In this document: positions 5,425 through 6,479 of the stretch, piece by piece | Position numbering within the stretch: position 1 is the stretch's first letter | Layout of the letters: each line of letters opens with the position of its first letter | Source of the DNA: Variovorax sp. | GTDB taxonomy: Bacteria > Pseudomonadota > Gammaproteobacteria > Burkholderiales > Burkholderiaceae_C | Assembly (NCBI GenBank): GCA_028292145.1 | Contig: JAQGMX010000473.1 | Location: 1-6,479, forward strand | Reading direction: 5' to 3' | DNA length: 6,479 nucleotides | Position numbers and translations under genes: made by a program | The notes under the pieces: generated by a model | What the model was told of the DNA's origin: nothing | Seen by the model: only the letters and a program-made list of their open reading frames with translations | Database searches by the model: none

Positions 5425-6479
5425 TCACGTAATTTCCACTTGAGCAGCACAACGCCAAGCCTTTGTGGCCTGTATCGTGTCGTCTCTCTGCTCGGCAAGT
5501 GTCGCCAGCGCCAGCCAGGCGCGGCGCTGCAGGTAAGGGTCCCGAAGACCCTGGACGGCCTGCGACAGCAGTTGCTGGGCCTTGCCCCACAGCTGCCGCT
5601 TCATACAGGCCATTCCGGCCAGATACTGAAGATTGGGGTCGCGCGGATCGTTGCGCTGCGCGGTTTCGATTCGCGCCAGCCAGTCGGCGTCGACGGATTC
5701 GAGTCCCGCCTCGAGCGCACGCACCAGTTTAATGCTCAACGCGCTGCCGAGGTCTTCCGGGTCGCGGTCATGTCGGTCACTCCGTGCGTGGCGATTCATG
5801 CGCTCCCAGACCGGCAGCAACCAGCTGCGTGCGATCGCCAGATCGCCGCTCATGCTCGCCAGACACTGAGCACCGTGGATCGCGACTTCGGGCATTTCGC
5901 GCTCGACAGGTTCGAGGTCCGCCCATGCCCGGGTCAGCTGCGCCGCGTCATGTGCGCCGTTGAGCAGTTCGGTAGCCAGACCGCGGATGATGCTTTGCGC
6001 AGCGACTTCGGAAAAGGCGCGGTGCTTCGCCAGCAGCCGAGCGGTCTGCAGCGCTTCGAGCGTGCGGCGATCCTGGCGCGCGGCCTTCAGATGGAGCCGC
6101 AAGGCCAGCGTACGCCGCTGCACGCCCTGCGGCAGCTCCTCGAGACGAGCCAGCGCCGCGGAAGCGTCCTGATCTTCCAGCGCCCAGTGGGCCGACCGCA
6201 GCTGTACGCCTTCGCGCGTCTCCGGGCCCGGAGCGCTGCTGCCTGCGCTTTCGTTGAGCGCTTGCTGCAGATGAGCGTCGCGCGCCGCATGGTCCTGCAG
6301 GGCCTGCGCGCTCTCCGCGGCAAGCAGATGAGAAAGCATCCGGATCTGCGCCGCCTGCGGCAGCACGACGTCGAGCGCAGCCAGCGTCTTTTCCTGCGCC
6401 AATGCGGCAAGCGCGGATTTGCGTGCGCGGGAAAAGCGTCCGGCCAGCAGTTGTGCCAACGCATCGAGCAGCGCGGCGT
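5425..6479 (-). CDS. hemY: HemY-like TPR protein of the haem biosynthesis operon, 3' part
   Basis: The frame is open from the right edge to a TGA at 5425-5427, giving 350 visible residues. The first possible start inside (TTG 6457-6459) is internal, because coding continues upstream as AALLDA. HemY proteins are inner-membrane, TPR-containing proteins encoded after hemD and hemX; their exact role in haem synthesis is unsettled. HemY-like features are LLAGRFSRARKSALAAL near the visible start, LLAAESAQALQDHAARDAHLQQA (about 51-73), the Ala/Leu-rich helical repeats, AWADLEPVEREMPEVAIHGAQ (about 185-205), LLPVWERM, and the C-terminal block DPNLQYLAGMACMKRQLWGKAQQLL (about 280-304). The two N-terminal membrane helices expected for the family would lie outside the window. 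This gene should belong to the upstream haem operon rather than to the polysaccharide genes. A generic TPR protein of the polysaccharide locus is the alternative. Confidence 0.78.
   Translation of the reverse strand, partial: AALLDALAQLLAGRFSRARKSALAALAQEKTLAALDVVLPQAAQIRMLSHLLAAESAQALQDHAARDAHLQQALNESAGSSAPGPETREGVQLRSAHWALEDQDASAALARLEELPQGVQRRTLALRLHLKAARQDRRTLEALQTARLLAKHRAFSEVAAQSIIRGLATELLNGAHDAAQLTRAWADLEPVEREMPEVAIHGAQCLASMSGDLAIARSWLLPVWERMNRHARSDRHDRDPEDLGSALSIKLVRALEAGLESVDADWLARIETAQRNDPRDPNLQYLAGMACMKRQLWGKAQQLLSQAVQGLRDPYLQRRAWLALATLAEQRDDTIQATKAWRCAAQVEIT

Overview
The window looks like a GC-rich betaproteobacterial chromosome, most likely Burkholderiales. The best clue is the partial gene at the right end, whose C-terminal wording (around NPRDPNLQYLAGMACMKRQLWGKAQQLL) I recognise as Burkholderiales-type HemY. 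This placement comes from pattern recognition, not a database search.

Layout. The left part is on the + strand. It holds the 3' end of a membrane polymerase/ligase-like gene (1-453), which overlaps by ATGA a complete WcaI-like GT4 glycosyltransferase gene (450-1673). Positions 1674-1790 are a convergent intergenic region with two hairpins: a perfect 24-bp stem closed by a TTCG loop (1694-1745), readable as a terminator from both sides, and a smaller minus-strand terminator (1760-1786) directly after the next gene. The rest is on the - strand. Reading from right to left it contains the 3' part of hemY (5425-6479), a 166-bp relatively AT-rich gap with two dyad-symmetric elements, a Wza-type outer-membrane polysaccharide export lipoprotein (4116-5258, start re-assigned to TTG), a 54-bp gap with a possible 15-codon leader ORF, and a Wzc-type co-polymerase/tyrosine autokinase (1791-4061).

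How the genes work together. The four polysaccharide genes form part of a Wzx/Wzy-dependent exopolysaccharide or capsule locus. The glycosyltransferase adds a sugar to a lipid-linked repeat unit at the cytoplasmic face. The polymerase-like protein would join units in the periplasm. The Wzc-like kinase controls chain length and cycles by phosphorylating its C-terminal tyrosines. The Wza-like octamer exports the polymer through the outer membrane. No Wzb phosphatase lies between wza and wzc, unlike the E. coli order. HemY is housekeeping (haem operon) and marks one edge of the locus.

I did not find a wholly new system. The points most worth a second look are the leader ORF chain between wza and wzc, the corrected TTG start of wza, the inverted repeats upstream of wza, the long UUCG-capped hairpin, and the basic tyrosine tail of the kinase.
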